In this document: piece after piece, positions 5,328 through 14,824 of the stretch
Layout of the letters: every line of letters starts with the position of its first letter
Position numbering within the stretch: position 1 is the first letter of the stretch
NCBI GenBank assembly: GCA_947631655.1
Contig: CANRME010000007.1
Location: 1-23,632, forward strand
Origin: an uncultured Bacilli bacterium
GTDB taxonomy: Bacteria > Bacillota_I > Bacilli_A > RF39 > UBA660
Direction of reading: 5' to 3'
DNA length: 23,632 bases
Position numbers and translations under genes: made by a program
The notes under the pieces: model-generated
Seen by the model: the letters and a program-made list of their open reading frames with translations, nothing else
Databases searched by the model: none
Told to the model about the DNA's origin: nothing

Positions 5328-8300
5328 TATTCATCACCATCCATCATAGTCTTAATAACCTTATAATCGCTATTTAAGATATTAAATGCTAAGCCTTCAT
5401 AATTATATTTCTTATCTTCGTTACTTACTTCTTTAACATTAAATAAGCTTTGATTAGAAAGACCTTCTCCTAACCAGATACCTTTATTCGTATTAACTTT
5501 ATCAAACCAATCTTCTAATTTTAAAGATCTTAGCTTATCATAGTCATCAATTAAGATATAAATAGATTTCTTACTATTTGGAATATTATTGAAGACATTT
5601 TTAAATATTTCTATACCACCTTTAGATAGCTTTCTCTTATATTGACCTACTCCAAAGATTAAATTTATTCCATAATCTTGTGTCTCAGTTCTTGTAAGAA
5701 CATCTTTTTCTAAAGCTCCAAATACCACATCTATATCTTCATTAAATAACTTAATATCAAGTATTGGTTTATTAAATATACCGAGCATATCAACTACTCT
5801 TACTTTAACATTTGGTACCTTAGATAGTAAGGCTGCTAAAGCATAGAAGAATTCGATATTATCTTTAATACTCTTACCCGTAATCAAATGAATTTTTTCT
5901 TCTTCTAAATTATATTTAGCTATATCTTTTTCATAGAAATTATATCCTATTGGTACATCCGCTAAAGTCGTAATATATTTTACTAAATCTTCACTAGAAA
6001 CATTGTCTGGTACTTTAGCTAATTGTTTAACTTTTGTTTTATAAAAATTAACACAGGAATCAGCATAGTTTCTAATTATCTCTAATTCTTGTTCCTCTGG
6101 TGCTATTAAAGCTGTTTGGAATTCACAGTACGAATCACTACTCGTCGCATCCGTCTTACAAATACCTCTTCCTACTACTTTTCTTGGAATCAAACCTCTT
6201 CTACAATTGGTAATGCTTCGATATTGGGAATCATCATTAAGTTGCATTACAATAGTATGGTTAAAGTATTGTAATTGTCTTTGTCTCATCGCATTAGGAG
6301 AACTTACACTTGTTATAAATATAACACCATATTTTGGAGCATCTCTAAATAAATTAGTTAATATATCATTAAGTTTAGGTATAGTTTCACTAAAGACATC
6401 AAAACCATTAATTACCATAACTATTAAAGGTAACTTATCTTGACTTACTCTATTATAATATTCAAAAGATCCATTATAATCTGATAGTAATTCTTTTCTT
6501 TTATCTAGTTCTTCAATAACTAAATCTAGGACACCTCCAACTTTTTCCATATCATCTTGGAATACTACTTCTCCAACTTGTGGAAATTTGGCAAATTTCT
6601 TTAAAGTCTCAGCTCCAAAATCAATAATATAATAAGCAATTTCATTAGGAGTATGTTCCGTAATACTTGACCAAATTATTGTTGATACTAAAGTTTCTGC
6701 TCCACTTTGTAAAGATCCAATAATTGCAATATTTCCATCTTCCAAATTAACTTCTAACAAGCCTTGTTTTTGTTCTCTTGGTTCATCATAAACTCCAATC
6801 GCCACATTATATTTATAACTTGTAGCTTTTGGTTTATTATATTGTTTTACTACATCACTAAGTAATATTTTATCAGGAATATTTTCTAACCATAATAATT
6901 TATTTTTTAATGGCACTTCTTTCGCAATATTCGAAATATACGAAACAATATTTAGAAGTTCTTCACCTTGACTTTCTCCTCTTACTTCTTCTTTTTCTTC
7001 AAAAGAATCAATTGTTCTTCCGATATTATCAATATATTGAATTGATTCATCAATTTTCTTTTTAACTCTATCCGATGGATAGTATTTTGCTCCGGCCCAT
7101 GCCGCTTGACCTAAGTTGTAATAATCATCATTACCAACTTGTAAATAGAATGAACCTGTTTGTTTTAAAAAGGCGGCATCCGGTTTTTTTAATACTTCAT
7201 TAGAGTCCCCTTTATCTTGAACTTTTAAACAAACTTTAAATTTCGAATTTGACCAGATTTGATCATTAACGACTCCACTAGGTTTTTGGGTTGCTAATAT
7301 TAAGTGAATTCCTAAACTACGTCCAATCCGGGAAGTAGAAATCAATTGATCCATAAATTCTGGTTGTTGTTGCTTTAACTCCGCAAATTCATCACAAATA
7401 ATTAATAAGTGACTTAATGGTTCATCAACCATTCCTTTACGATAATATTGTTGATACTTATAAATATTCATTGATCCTTCTTTTAGTTTTTCTCTTGCTT
7501 CATTGAATATTGTTTGTCTTCTTTTAAGTTCACTTTCTATCGCCGCGATTGATCTAAATATTTCGGATTTATCCAAGTTCGTAATTGTACCTGCTAAATG
7601 TGGTAGTTTAATTCCTAGCTCTTGGTTTTCAAAACTCATCGCTAAGCCTCCACCTTTGTAGTCAATTAATACAAATTGGACTTCTTCGGGACTAAAGTTA
7701 ACTGCTAACGATAAGATATATGATACAATCCATTCTGACTTACCACTACCAGTAGTACCTGCTACTAAACCATGTGGTCCAAAGGCTTTTTCATGAATAT
7801 CCATTTTAAATATTTCACCACTTTGGTCCACCCCTATAGGTACTGATAAACTTAAAACCGGGTTATTATCATTCCATCTTGCTAAACTATTTAATTGTTC
7901 CACTCTTCCCAAATTGTATAACTCTAAGAAAGATAAAGATGCTGGCAAATCATATTTTGCTTTTTCGACCATGACTGGAATATTCGCTAGTTTTTGTGCA
8001 TATTTATATAAATCTATTGCTCCATCAACATTATAATCAGCTTTAAACACTTTTTGATTATTATTTATTTGACTAGTCATAATTGCTGACTCTTTATCAC
8101 TTAGACAAATAAAGTCACCAGTTTCACTAGGTAATGTTGATAAACTCTCACTAGTAACGATTAATGAAAAACCCATATTTCTTTTATAATGTAATATTTT
8201 ATTAATAAGGGAAACATTTCTTAGAGAAGTCATATCATCAATAAAGAATAAATAATAAGGTCTAAAATCATCATATTTCTTTTTACCACTATTATTGTTA

Positions 8301-9919
8301 TCACCATCATCTTCCATTTTTTCTTCATCACTATCAGCGACTCTAGCATCAAATATTTTTTCTAAATCGACAGATATGGCTGATAATTCTTCAACATTTG
8401 CCGCAAAATATCTAATACTTTTTTGGTTATCCCAACAATGCGGCACTATTTTTAAATATTCCCACTTTTCCGGATCTTTAGTAAATACCACTATTTTTAA
8501 ATCAGTATAAGAATGAAAAGTAAGCATTTGCAAAAACACACAATCCATAAATTCTTTAATTTGCTTAGGTGTTCCTACTACTGCATTAACACTTTGATTC
8601 GTAAAAGTATAACTTACAGGTACATCATCTATAGTTAGGGAATCATCTACTATCTTCTTTAGCTCTACTAAAAGATTATCTTCTTCTTCTAAACTAAATT
8701 TTTCTTTAGGAACATTAATTTTTATTTTAGTATTTGTCGTACCAATTCCTAACCTAATTGCTAAAAAATCTTCATGATCTATACTTCTTTGCCATAATTC
8801 TTTAGTTTTTCCATCAATTATTTTTAAACAATCCGCAACAGATGGATGATTACTATTAATTGTATCTTTTTGATTCGCTTTAATAAGCTCAATAGTTGAT
8901 TTCTTTTGTTCCAAATATTTTGTATATTTCGTTTGTCTTTTCTTCTCTTGCGCTTTTATCCGCTTTTTATTAAACATCCGGGTAATTGAAGGCCATAAAA
9001 CAGCCCCAACAATCGTTGTTCCCATTGTTAACATTGAAATTAAAAATCTAAAAGGTGAAGTACCTCCAGATAAAAACGAACCAATAAAACTTACCATTGA
9101 TAAAGAAGATGTTGCCACCATTGTAAGTTGCGGCCCTACTGTTAAAATGACTGGTAAATCATTTTCCACTACAGGAGCTGGTGGTTCATCAATATCAACC
9201 TCCGCTTCTTCAACAATAAAATTAAATCTTGGTGATTTAAAGAAATAATCTTCTTTAGTAAATAAAGGTTGTTCTCTATTTGTAAGTTCATTGTAATTAC
9301 TTGATAATTTAAAATCTGATTCTTTCTCTCGTAACTCTAAACTCCCTCCAACTTTTACCGCATTTTTGGGATTATTAACTAAGATTCTTGATCCAAGTAA
9401 AATAACTCTTAACCCATAGAAGAAAATATAATCACCATTAAAGACTTTCATCCCTGTAAATGCTCTCTTACCAGATACAAAAAAGCTATCAGCATTAACT
9501 TCTATTGTCCAACTATTACCATTATTAACCGGTGTAACTCTAAGCATTTCACTTCCATTAGGAGCTCCTGCATCATAAGGATAATAAACATCACATTTTG
9601 GATTACTACCTATAATTATTGGATTAAATATATTATATTGATTAACATTTGGATCATATTTAGGAACAAGTAATATTTTATATGTTTCATTACCATAATT
9701 AGAAGTTAAAGAATAAATATCATACGGATTTAAAATACCTTCACCTGATTGAAATTCATTTGACATAAAATCATCGCTCAAAACAATTATCCAATTATCA
9801 TCTTTGGAAGATATATTAGCTACCAATCTTTCATTCATATAAATTGGATACATTCCACTAACTTTAACTGGTAAATTAATAGTTACAAATTTTTCCCCAT
9901 TAAACAAATAAACTATCAT
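5327..9919 (-). CDS. essC: EssC, T7SS FtsK/SpoIIIE-type motor ATPase
   Basis: A 1530-residue protein matching EssC/YukB in length and order. Residues 1-190 hold two FHA-like domains (IIIGSNPKCDV at 101-111). Two membrane helices lie at about 255-282 and 290-311, and a coiled or linker region follows. The first ATPase domain has Walker A GTTGSGKS (721-728) and Walker B LLIICDE (838-844). The second has a degenerate P-loop, IGSLQSGAET (1067-1076), lacking the lysine; the third (ITGKSIKDN, 1346-1354) is also degenerate. In characterised EssC/EccC proteins the C-terminal domains bind substrate signals while the first domain drives secretion. It follows the metallopeptidase-like gene by 26 nt and overlaps esaB by 1 nt. 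No frameshift is seen. Confidence 0.95.
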   Translation of the reverse strand: MIVYLFNGEKFVTINLPVKVSGMYPIYMNERLVANISSKDDNWIIVLSDDFMSNEFQSGEGILNPYDIYSLTSNYGNETYKILLVPKYDPNVNQYNIFNPIIIGSNPKCDVYYPYDAGAPNGSEMLRVTPVNNGNSWTIEVNADSFFVSGKRAFTGMKVFNGDYIFFYGLRVILLGSRILVNNPKNAVKVGGSLELREKESDFKLSSNYNELTNREQPLFTKEDYFFKSPRFNFIVEEAEVDIDEPPAPVVENDLPVILTVGPQLTMVATSSLSMVSFIGSFLSGGTSPFRFLISMLTMGTTIVGAVLWPSITRMFNKKRIKAQEKKRQTKYTKYLEQKKSTIELIKANQKDTINSNHPSVADCLKIIDGKTKELWQRSIDHEDFLAIRLGIGTTNTKIKINVPKEKFSLEEEDNLLVELKKIVDDSLTIDDVPVSYTFTNQSVNAVVGTPKQIKEFMDCVFLQMLTFHSYTDLKIVVFTKDPEKWEYLKIVPHCWDNQKSIRYFAANVEELSAISVDLEKIFDARVADSDEEKMEDDGDNNNSGKKKYDDFRPYYLFFIDDMTSLRNVSLINKILHYKRNMGFSLIVTSESLSTLPSETGDFICLSDKESAIMTSQINNNQKVFKADYNVDGAIDLYKYAQKLANIPVMVEKAKYDLPASLSFLELYNLGRVEQLNSLARWNDNNPVLSLSVPIGVDQSGEIFKMDIHEKAFGPHGLVAGTTGSGKSEWIVSYILSLAVNFSPEEVQFVLIDYKGGGLAMSFENQELGIKLPHLAGTITNLDKSEIFRSIAAIESELKRRQTIFNEAREKLKEGSMNIYKYQQYYRKGMVDEPLSHLLIICDEFAELKQQQPEFMDQLISTSRIGRSLGIHLILATQKPSGVVNDQIWSNSKFKVCLKVQDKGDSNEVLKKPDAAFLKQTGSFYLQVGNDDYYNLGQAAWAGAKYYPSDRVKKKIDESIQYIDNIGRTIDSFEEKEEVRGESQGEELLNIVSYISNIAKEVPLKNKLLWLENIPDKILLSDVVKQYNKPKATSYKYNVAIGVYDEPREQKQGLLEVNLEDGNIAIIGSLQSGAETLVSTIIWSSITEHTPNEIAYYIIDFGAETLKKFAKFPQVGEVVFQDDMEKVGGVLDLVIEELDKRKELLSDYNGSFEYYNRVSQDKLPLIVMVINGFDVFSETIPKLNDILTNLFRDAPKYGVIFITSVSSPNAMRQRQLQYFNHTIVMQLNDDSQYRSITNCRRGLIPRKVVGRGICKTDATSSDSYCEFQTALIAPEEQELEIIRNYADSCVNFYKTKVKQLAKVPDNVSSEDLVKYITTLADVPIGYNFYEKDIAKYNLEEEKIHLITGKSIKDNIEFFYALAALLSKVPNVKVRVVDMLGIFNKPILDIKLFNEDIDVVFGALEKDVLTRTETQDYGINLIFGVGQYKRKLSKGGIEIFKNVFNNIPNSKKSIYILIDDYDKLRSLKLEDWFDKVNTNKGIWLGEGLSNQSLFNVKEVSNEDKKYNYEGLAFNILNSDYKVIKTMMDGDE

Positions 9920-9945
9920 ACTCTAACCCTTATATCCTTTCTTTT

Positions 9946-11355
9946 TTATCTACTTCTTTTTACAACTTCTATCCCTATACGCGTACAATAATCATCTAAA
10001 TATCTATCAAAATAGTTAACGTCGATATTATATTCTTCTGGCACATCATAAAGTATTTTATCTAATAACTCATCCTTAACTCTTACCGCATCTTCATAAA
10101 TCATATCACTGGTAATATACTTTTTAAAATACATTTCCATAATATAATCATAAAGCATATAGTAAGAACTTTGTTCTGTTTCAATACTTGTACTATGAAA
10201 GTCTTTATATTGCATATCAATTAATTCAAACATCACAGTAGCATAATTATCTTTCCCCGTAAATTCATCTAACTTTTTAGCATAATAACTTAAAGGATGT
10301 TTTGTATAATCTACTATATCATAATTATCCATACATTCCAAAAATATTTGATGATAATTACTCTGTAATTGATAAGCCACATCTCTTTCTTTATAATCAA
10401 ATAAATTAACTGTAAAAATAGAATTTAAAGCCTCAGCTGTAATCGTATTTTCATAGTTGAATCCTTCTACTTGTACTCTTACTTCTGTTCCATTTTTATC
10501 CCATATTCCAGTTCTTAAAGCGTGACTAAGCTCGTGAAATATAACTTGATAATCCCAAGTTCCTTTTTTATATTCATGATTTTCTAGCACATAAATCTTA
10601 TTTTCAGTTCTAATATAACAACCACACGCATCCACACTTAAAGTTTTAGTAATTAATTCACTTTTACTACATTCTACTACTTCTAAAGTCTTAAGATTTT
10701 CATATAAAACCCTTAATTCTACTCCATCTTTTTTAGTAACTGCTTCACAATATTCATATAATAATGGTCTAAATGAATCACTAATTTTCGGATTATTCTT
10801 TACTACTTCTTTTAAATCTTCTAAACTTACTGTATCATAATCTAAAACCATGTCTAAATAAGCAGAATCAAATATTAAAATTCTTTTATATCCTTCTTCT
10901 CCTATACGTGGAATAGTTACATAAGTATCAACTACTAAATCATTTTCTTCTGTAACTTCTTCTTCCTCTTGAAATGATATATAGCTATCTATATCAGTTT
11001 CTTCTGTAGTAGTTACATCACTTCTTAAATATTGAAAATTTTTAATCCGCTCATGACTTTTATATTGTTCCCAAGCAGTCATCATAATTAGCGGCGTTAA
11101 TACTATCGAAATTCCCTTTAAAATTACTTTCGGAATAAATTTTACTTTGGAACGTGAAGAGTCTTTTACTATATTCATAACATAAGGAATAGATTTTAAA
11201 TGGTTACATAAAACAATTAACTCTCCTAAAGTTAAATAAGATAAAGAACCATCATCATTACATCTTAAAAAGAAATGTTTATTCTTATTATCTAAATACA
11301 TATTATAAGTATTATTTTTAAATTTAAACTGCATTACTTTTCGATAATTTTTCAT
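9946..11355 (-). CDS. Membrane-anchored HExxH metallopeptidase-like protein heading the T7SS operon
   Basis: A 469-residue protein. Residues 1-70 are a small soluble, probably cytoplasmic domain. One membrane helix lies at about 75-95. An acidic linker (118-145, EEEEVTEEND) precedes a large domain likely outside the cell. That domain carries FHELSHALRTG, with the HExxH zinc motif at 274-278 and glutamate 308 (ITAEAL) in a position suited to be the third ligand, as in gluzincins. Cysteines at 244 and 246 are CGC-spaced. I do not recognise a named family. It is the first gene of the essC operon, where no standard T7SSb gene sits. It might process or recycle exported proteins, or be an anchored effector; this is inference. 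EssB has similar topology but a different fold. Confidence 0.75.
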   Translation of the reverse strand: MKNYRKVMQFKFKNNTYNMYLDNKNKHFFLRCNDDGSLSYLTLGELIVLCNHLKSIPYVMNIVKDSSRSKVKFIPKVILKGISIVLTPLIMMTAWEQYKSHERIKNFQYLRSDVTTTEETDIDSYISFQEEEEVTEENDLVVDTYVTIPRIGEEGYKRILIFDSAYLDMVLDYDTVSLEDLKEVVKNNPKISDSFRPLLYEYCEAVTKKDGVELRVLYENLKTLEVVECSKSELITKTLSVDACGCYIRTENKIYVLENHEYKKGTWDYQVIFHELSHALRTGIWDKNGTEVRVQVEGFNYENTITAEALNSIFTVNLFDYKERDVAYQLQSNYHQIFLECMDNYDIVDYTKHPLSYYAKKLDEFTGKDNYATVMFELIDMQYKDFHSTSIETEQSSYYMLYDYIMEMYFKKYITSDMIYEDAVRVKDELLDKILYDVPEEYNIDVNYFDRYLDDYCTRIGIEVVKRSR

Positions 11356-11399
11356 AATACCACCAAGATTATATTTAAACCCTTCCTTATTATAAAATA

Positions 11400-11408
11400 A
11401 TTATAACA
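11400..11408 (-). promoter_or_regulatory. Extended -10 promoter of the T7SS machinery operon
   Basis: Minus-strand TGTTATAAT (TG at 11407-11408, TATAAT at 11400-11405) is an extended -10 element about 45 nt before the ATG. No good -35 is seen; the upstream region is very A-rich. Confidence 0.55.
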
Positions 11409-11465
11409 TAGAAAATTCTTTTTTTTACATTTTTTTATATAATTTTTAAAATTAAAAATTTATTT

Positions 11466-11495
11466 CTTAAAAAAAGTAAGATTTCCTCTTACTTT
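11466..11495 (-). terminator. Terminator of the mraZ-rsmH-ftsL-pbp2 operon
   Basis: Perfect 9-bp stem AAAGTAAGA/TCTTACTTT (11473-11481 and 11487-11495) with a 5-nt loop and a minus-strand T run. It starts 1 nt after the pbp2 TGA and ends the division operon before the T7SS locus. Confidence 0.85.
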
Positions 11496-11496
11496 A

Positions 11497-13599
11497 TCAT
11501 GGACTTAAATTTACTTCTAATATTAAATCACTTGTTATACTGGTTCCAACTTCTATACTCTGCTCTGTAACATTACCATAACCATTTATCCGGTAATCTA
11601 TTCCTAAAATAGTTGCTAAAGTAATAACCTCATTTGATGTCCACCCTCTTATATCTGGCATTACATAATCATTACTATTTGTTTTTAAAAATATTTTAGT
11701 ATTACTAGTTACTTTAGAACCCGCTTCTGGATAAGTCTTAGTAATAACTTCTCCACTACCTAAAGATATAACTTGAAGTCCCATATTAGTTAAACTTTCT
11801 TTGGTAACAGTTAAATTTTTATTTAAATAATTATCTAAGGTAATAACATTAGTTTCCTCTGTTTCGGTTTCAATAATATTTTTATATTTGGCAATTTCTT
11901 CTGCTACTTTCGCCACATTTTTAGCAACTTCTGAAAAGTTACCAATAAATCTTTTTACCGAAATATAAACAATGTATTGGGGGTCTTCATAAGGAAACAT
12001 TCCCGCAAAAGACTTAACATAATCATAACTACCCTTTAAATAACCACCGGTATTAGGGTCCGCAATTTGCGCCGTTCCGGTTTTTCCAATCATTGTAATA
12101 TTATTAGCTTTAAAGTATTTGGCATCTGTAAGTCCACTATATACAACATTGTACATTAGGTTTTTCATCGCATCCGTGGTACTTTTACTTACGACTTTCC
12201 CTATTTCTTCTCTTCCCCCTTCATATACAACTTCCTTAGTATTTGGATTAACTATTTTATCAATTATGTATGGTTTTAACATTACCCCATCATTAGCAAT
12301 TGCTGTTAAGCCTTGTAAATTTTGTATTGGAGTCGTGGTAATACCTTGACCAAAAGACGCTGTTGCAATTTCTGTTCGATAATTAAAGTCAATATCGCCT
12401 GCTACTTCCCCCGGTAAATTAACACCCGTTTTTTTACCAAATCCCATTTGCTTATAAAAACTAGCCAATTTATCTTTTCCTAAAGCAATTGCGAGTCTTG
12501 ATGCAGCCGTATTAGAAGAATATGCAAAACCTTGGTCATAAGTAATTGTTCCCCATCCGACGTTATTCCAGTCTCTTATTTCGGCATCATCGACTTTATA
12601 GACACCTGACTCATAAGTAGAATTTCCATCATAAATGCCATTTTCCATCGCCGCCATAAATGAGTACATTTTCATTGTTGAACCTGGTTCATATTGATAA
12701 GAAACTAACGGATTTAAGTATGATGTGATATCTAACTTATTTGGATTAAAACTTGGACTTGATGCACTACCTAATATTGCTCCAGTTTTTGCATCCATTA
12801 CGGAAAAGGTAATCCAATCCATTGTATAATCATTATCTAACTTTTTTACCGCACTTTCTAAAAATAATTGAATATTATTATCAATCGTTAAATAGATATC
12901 TTTCCCACTTTCCGGCTCAATTGTTACCGCAGGTATGGTTGGGATTTGATAACCGTAAATGTCTTGTTGATACTCAGTATATCCATCTATTCCTGTTAAA
13001 TCATCATTGTAATAAGCTTCTACTCCTAATTCACCTGTTATTTTTCCTTCATCATTTTTCTTAGCATAACCAATTAAGTATGAAGCAAAATTATCTTTTT
13101 GATAGTATCTCTTTGTAGAAGATGAAAATATAATTCCTGGTAAATCTAAAGCTTCAATCTTACTTTTCGTAAGTTCTGTTATTCCTCTTCCTCCTGGTCC
13201 TAACTCAACTTGCCAAGCTTTATAATTCAACAAATTTAAAATAGCTTCTTCGCTCATATTAATTAAAGGTGATAACTCTTTTGCTGTTCTTTCTTTATCT
13301 ACTACGTGTTGTGGATTAGCTGGGTCCGTTGTTCTACTACTATCTAAAACAGCAATAACAGTATATGAATTAACATCACTAGCAAGCGTTTCTCCGTTAA
13401 CATCATAAATACTACCTCGCGGTGCATACAAAGTTACTTTCGCTGTATTTCTATTTAAAGCAAATTCTTCAATATCAATACCATCCACTTCTTTGGCTAC
13501 ATTAACATACCCTAGTTTTAAAATTATTGCTAAAAAAAGAAGAAGAACTAAAGTTATAAGGATACTAGGTATTTCAATTACTTTATTCTTCTTTCCCAT
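11497..13599 (-). CDS. PASTA-domain PBP2 transpeptidase (FtsI/PBP2x/SpoVD type)
   Basis: A 700-residue class B penicillin-binding protein that cross-links septal peptidoglycan outside the membrane. An N-terminal membrane helix lies at about 10-34. The dimerisation domain begins with YAPRGSIYDVNGE (58-70). The transpeptidase domain carries the active-site serine in STMK (307-310), SSN (361-363) and KTG (506-508). Two C-terminal PASTA-like domains follow, at about 585-640 and 645-698, as in PBP2x and SpoVD. It is the fourth gene of the mraZ operon, 11 nt after ftsL, and the partner of FtsL at the divisome. It ends in TGA, which shows the standard code. Vegetative FtsI versus sporulation SpoVD cannot be separated by sequence alone; the dcw position favours FtsI. 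Confidence 0.93.
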   Translation of the reverse strand: MGKKNKVIEIPSILITLVLLLFLAIILKLGYVNVAKEVDGIDIEEFALNRNTAKVTLYAPRGSIYDVNGETLASDVNSYTVIAVLDSSRTTDPANPQHVVDKERTAKELSPLINMSEEAILNLLNYKAWQVELGPGGRGITELTKSKIEALDLPGIIFSSSTKRYYQKDNFASYLIGYAKKNDEGKITGELGVEAYYNDDLTGIDGYTEYQQDIYGYQIPTIPAVTIEPESGKDIYLTIDNNIQLFLESAVKKLDNDYTMDWITFSVMDAKTGAILGSASSPSFNPNKLDITSYLNPLVSYQYEPGSTMKMYSFMAAMENGIYDGNSTYESGVYKVDDAEIRDWNNVGWGTITYDQGFAYSSNTAASRLAIALGKDKLASFYKQMGFGKKTGVNLPGEVAGDIDFNYRTEIATASFGQGITTTPIQNLQGLTAIANDGVMLKPYIIDKIVNPNTKEVVYEGGREEIGKVVSKSTTDAMKNLMYNVVYSGLTDAKYFKANNITMIGKTGTAQIADPNTGGYLKGSYDYVKSFAGMFPYEDPQYIVYISVKRFIGNFSEVAKNVAKVAEEIAKYKNIIETETEETNVITLDNYLNKNLTVTKESLTNMGLQVISLGSGEVITKTYPEAGSKVTSNTKIFLKTNSNDYVMPDIRGWTSNEVITLATILGIDYRINGYGNVTEQSIEVGTSITSDLILEVNLSP

Positions 13600-13610
13600 A
13601 CAAAAACCTC

Positions 13611-13907
13611 CTAATTATTAGAATCAATTACTTTTATATTATCATTATTATAAGATAAACCGTTATCTTCCGCAATAGCTTCGATATTATCTAAGGAAGC
13701 CAGTTCATTAATTTTCATAGTTAAAGATTCATTTAAACTTTCTTGTGCCGTAATATTTTTCTTAAGTTTTTCTAACTCTAAATTACTTTCAGATAATTCC
13801 GCTTTAGTTAAAACTTGCACAAGAGGAGTAGCTACTAATAAGACAAAAATTAACATCCAAATTAATTTTTCGCCTTTTAATACCCTTCTTTTAACTTTTT
13901 TAGTCAT
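13611..13907 (-). CDS. ftsL: FtsL-like septum protein
   Basis: A 98-residue bitopic protein: basic cytoplasmic N-terminus (MTKKVKRRVLKGEK), one membrane helix at about 15-33, then an extracellular coiled coil (LELEKLKKNITAQESLNE onward) ending in a short LDNIEAIAEDNGL region. Size, topology and its place between rsmH and the PBP2 gene all fit FtsL. FtsL recruits and activates FtsI/FtsW together with DivIC. FtsL proteins share little sequence identity, so the call rests on topology and neighbours. The start overlaps the rsmH stop by 8 nt. Confidence 0.85.
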   Translation of the reverse strand: MTKKVKRRVLKGEKLIWMLIFVLLVATPLVQVLTKAELSESNLELEKLKKNITAQESLNESLTMKINELASLDNIEAIAEDNGLSYNNDNIKVIDSNN

Positions 13908-14823
13908 CTATATTCCTCTTTTCTATTACTCTTAATTTTGCACTTTTACTTCTACTATTTATATTAATTTCTTCCTCTCTAGGAAGAATTGGCTTTTTAT
14001 TTATTAAATTTATTTTAGGTTGGTGTTCTTTTGGAACTATAGGTAATCCCCTATATAACGAATCTGTTTCACTATACTTTTTAAATGTTTGTTTTACGAT
14101 CCTATCTTCCAAGCTATGGAAAGTTATAACACAAATCCGTCCTTTCGGTTTTAAAAGTGAAATAGCATCTGGTAAAACTTTCTCTAATACCTTTAATTCT
14201 TGATTTAGTTCTATTCTAATGGCTTGAAATATTTTTCTCTCGGGATGTTCTTTATTAAAGTAATTTAACCCAACCGCTTTTTTAATAACATCCACTAACT
14301 CTAAAGTTGTATGAAGAGGTCTTTCTTCGACAATTCGTTTTGCAATTACTTTAGATAATTTTTCTTCTCCATATTGATAAAAAATATTTCTTAAGTCCTC
14401 TTCTTTATAGTTATTAACTATATCGGAAGCGCATTTTTTACTACCCAAATCCATCCGCATATCTAAAGGAGCATCTTTCATAAAACTGAAACCTCTTTTT
14501 TCATCATCGATTTGGGGGCTAGATAAACCTAAATCAAAAATAATTCCATCAACTTTTGTTACACCTAAATCTTCTAATTTTTCTTTCAAATTAACAAAAT
14601 TAGAATATATTATCGTAAAGTTATTAGAAATACTTTCTAATCTTTTTTGGGAATAATTAATTGCTTCCTCATCTTGATCAAAAGCGTACAAATGCCCCTT
14701 AGGGATTCTTTTTAGTATTTCACTAGAATGTCCACCATACCCTAAAGTGGCATCCACATAAATGCCATCTTCTTTGATATTTAAATTAGCTATTGTTTCT
14801 TCTAGTAAAACACTTTTATGCAT
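13900..14823 (-). CDS. rsmH: 16S rRNA (cytosine-1402-N4) methyltransferase RsmH
   Basis: About 307 residues from the chosen ATG. It methylates N4 of C1402 in the 16S rRNA decoding site using S-adenosylmethionine. Family marks include MHKSVLLEETI at the start, the SAM-binding VDATLGYGGHS, FDLGLSSPQID, DMRMD and the late FHSLEDRIVK. I placed the start at 14823 because this ATG lies 1 nt after the mraZ stop and opens the conserved HKSVLLEE sequence; the longer frame to 14856 would overlap mraZ and adds unconserved residues. It is the second gene of the operon, directly coupled to mraZ. Confidence 0.95.
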   Translation of the reverse strand: MHKSVLLEETIANLNIKEDGIYVDATLGYGGHSSEILKRIPKGHLYAFDQDEEAINYSQKRLESISNNFTIIYSNFVNLKEKLEDLGVTKVDGIIFDLGLSSPQIDDEKRGFSFMKDAPLDMRMDLGSKKCASDIVNNYKEEDLRNIFYQYGEEKLSKVIAKRIVEERPLHTTLELVDVIKKAVGLNYFNKEHPERKIFQAIRIELNQELKVLEKVLPDAISLLKPKGRICVITFHSLEDRIVKQTFKKYSETDSLYRGLPIVPKEHQPKINLINKKPILPREEEININSRSKSAKLRVIEKRNIDD

Positions 14824-14824
14824 A

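Noticed and set aside
6207..6443. Plus-strand open frames inside essC (also 8295-8510)
   Set aside because: Both are shadows of the continuous EssC reading frame.
9946..11355. Assignment of this gene as EssB/YukC because of its single membrane helix and place near essC
   Set aside because: The N-terminal part is only about 70 residues, too short for the EssB pseudokinase domain, and the C-terminal part carries an HExxH motif not found in EssB.
12119..13064. Plus-strand open frames inside the PBP2 gene
   Set aside because: Antisense to the transpeptidase domain with all catalytic motifs intact; no independent signals.
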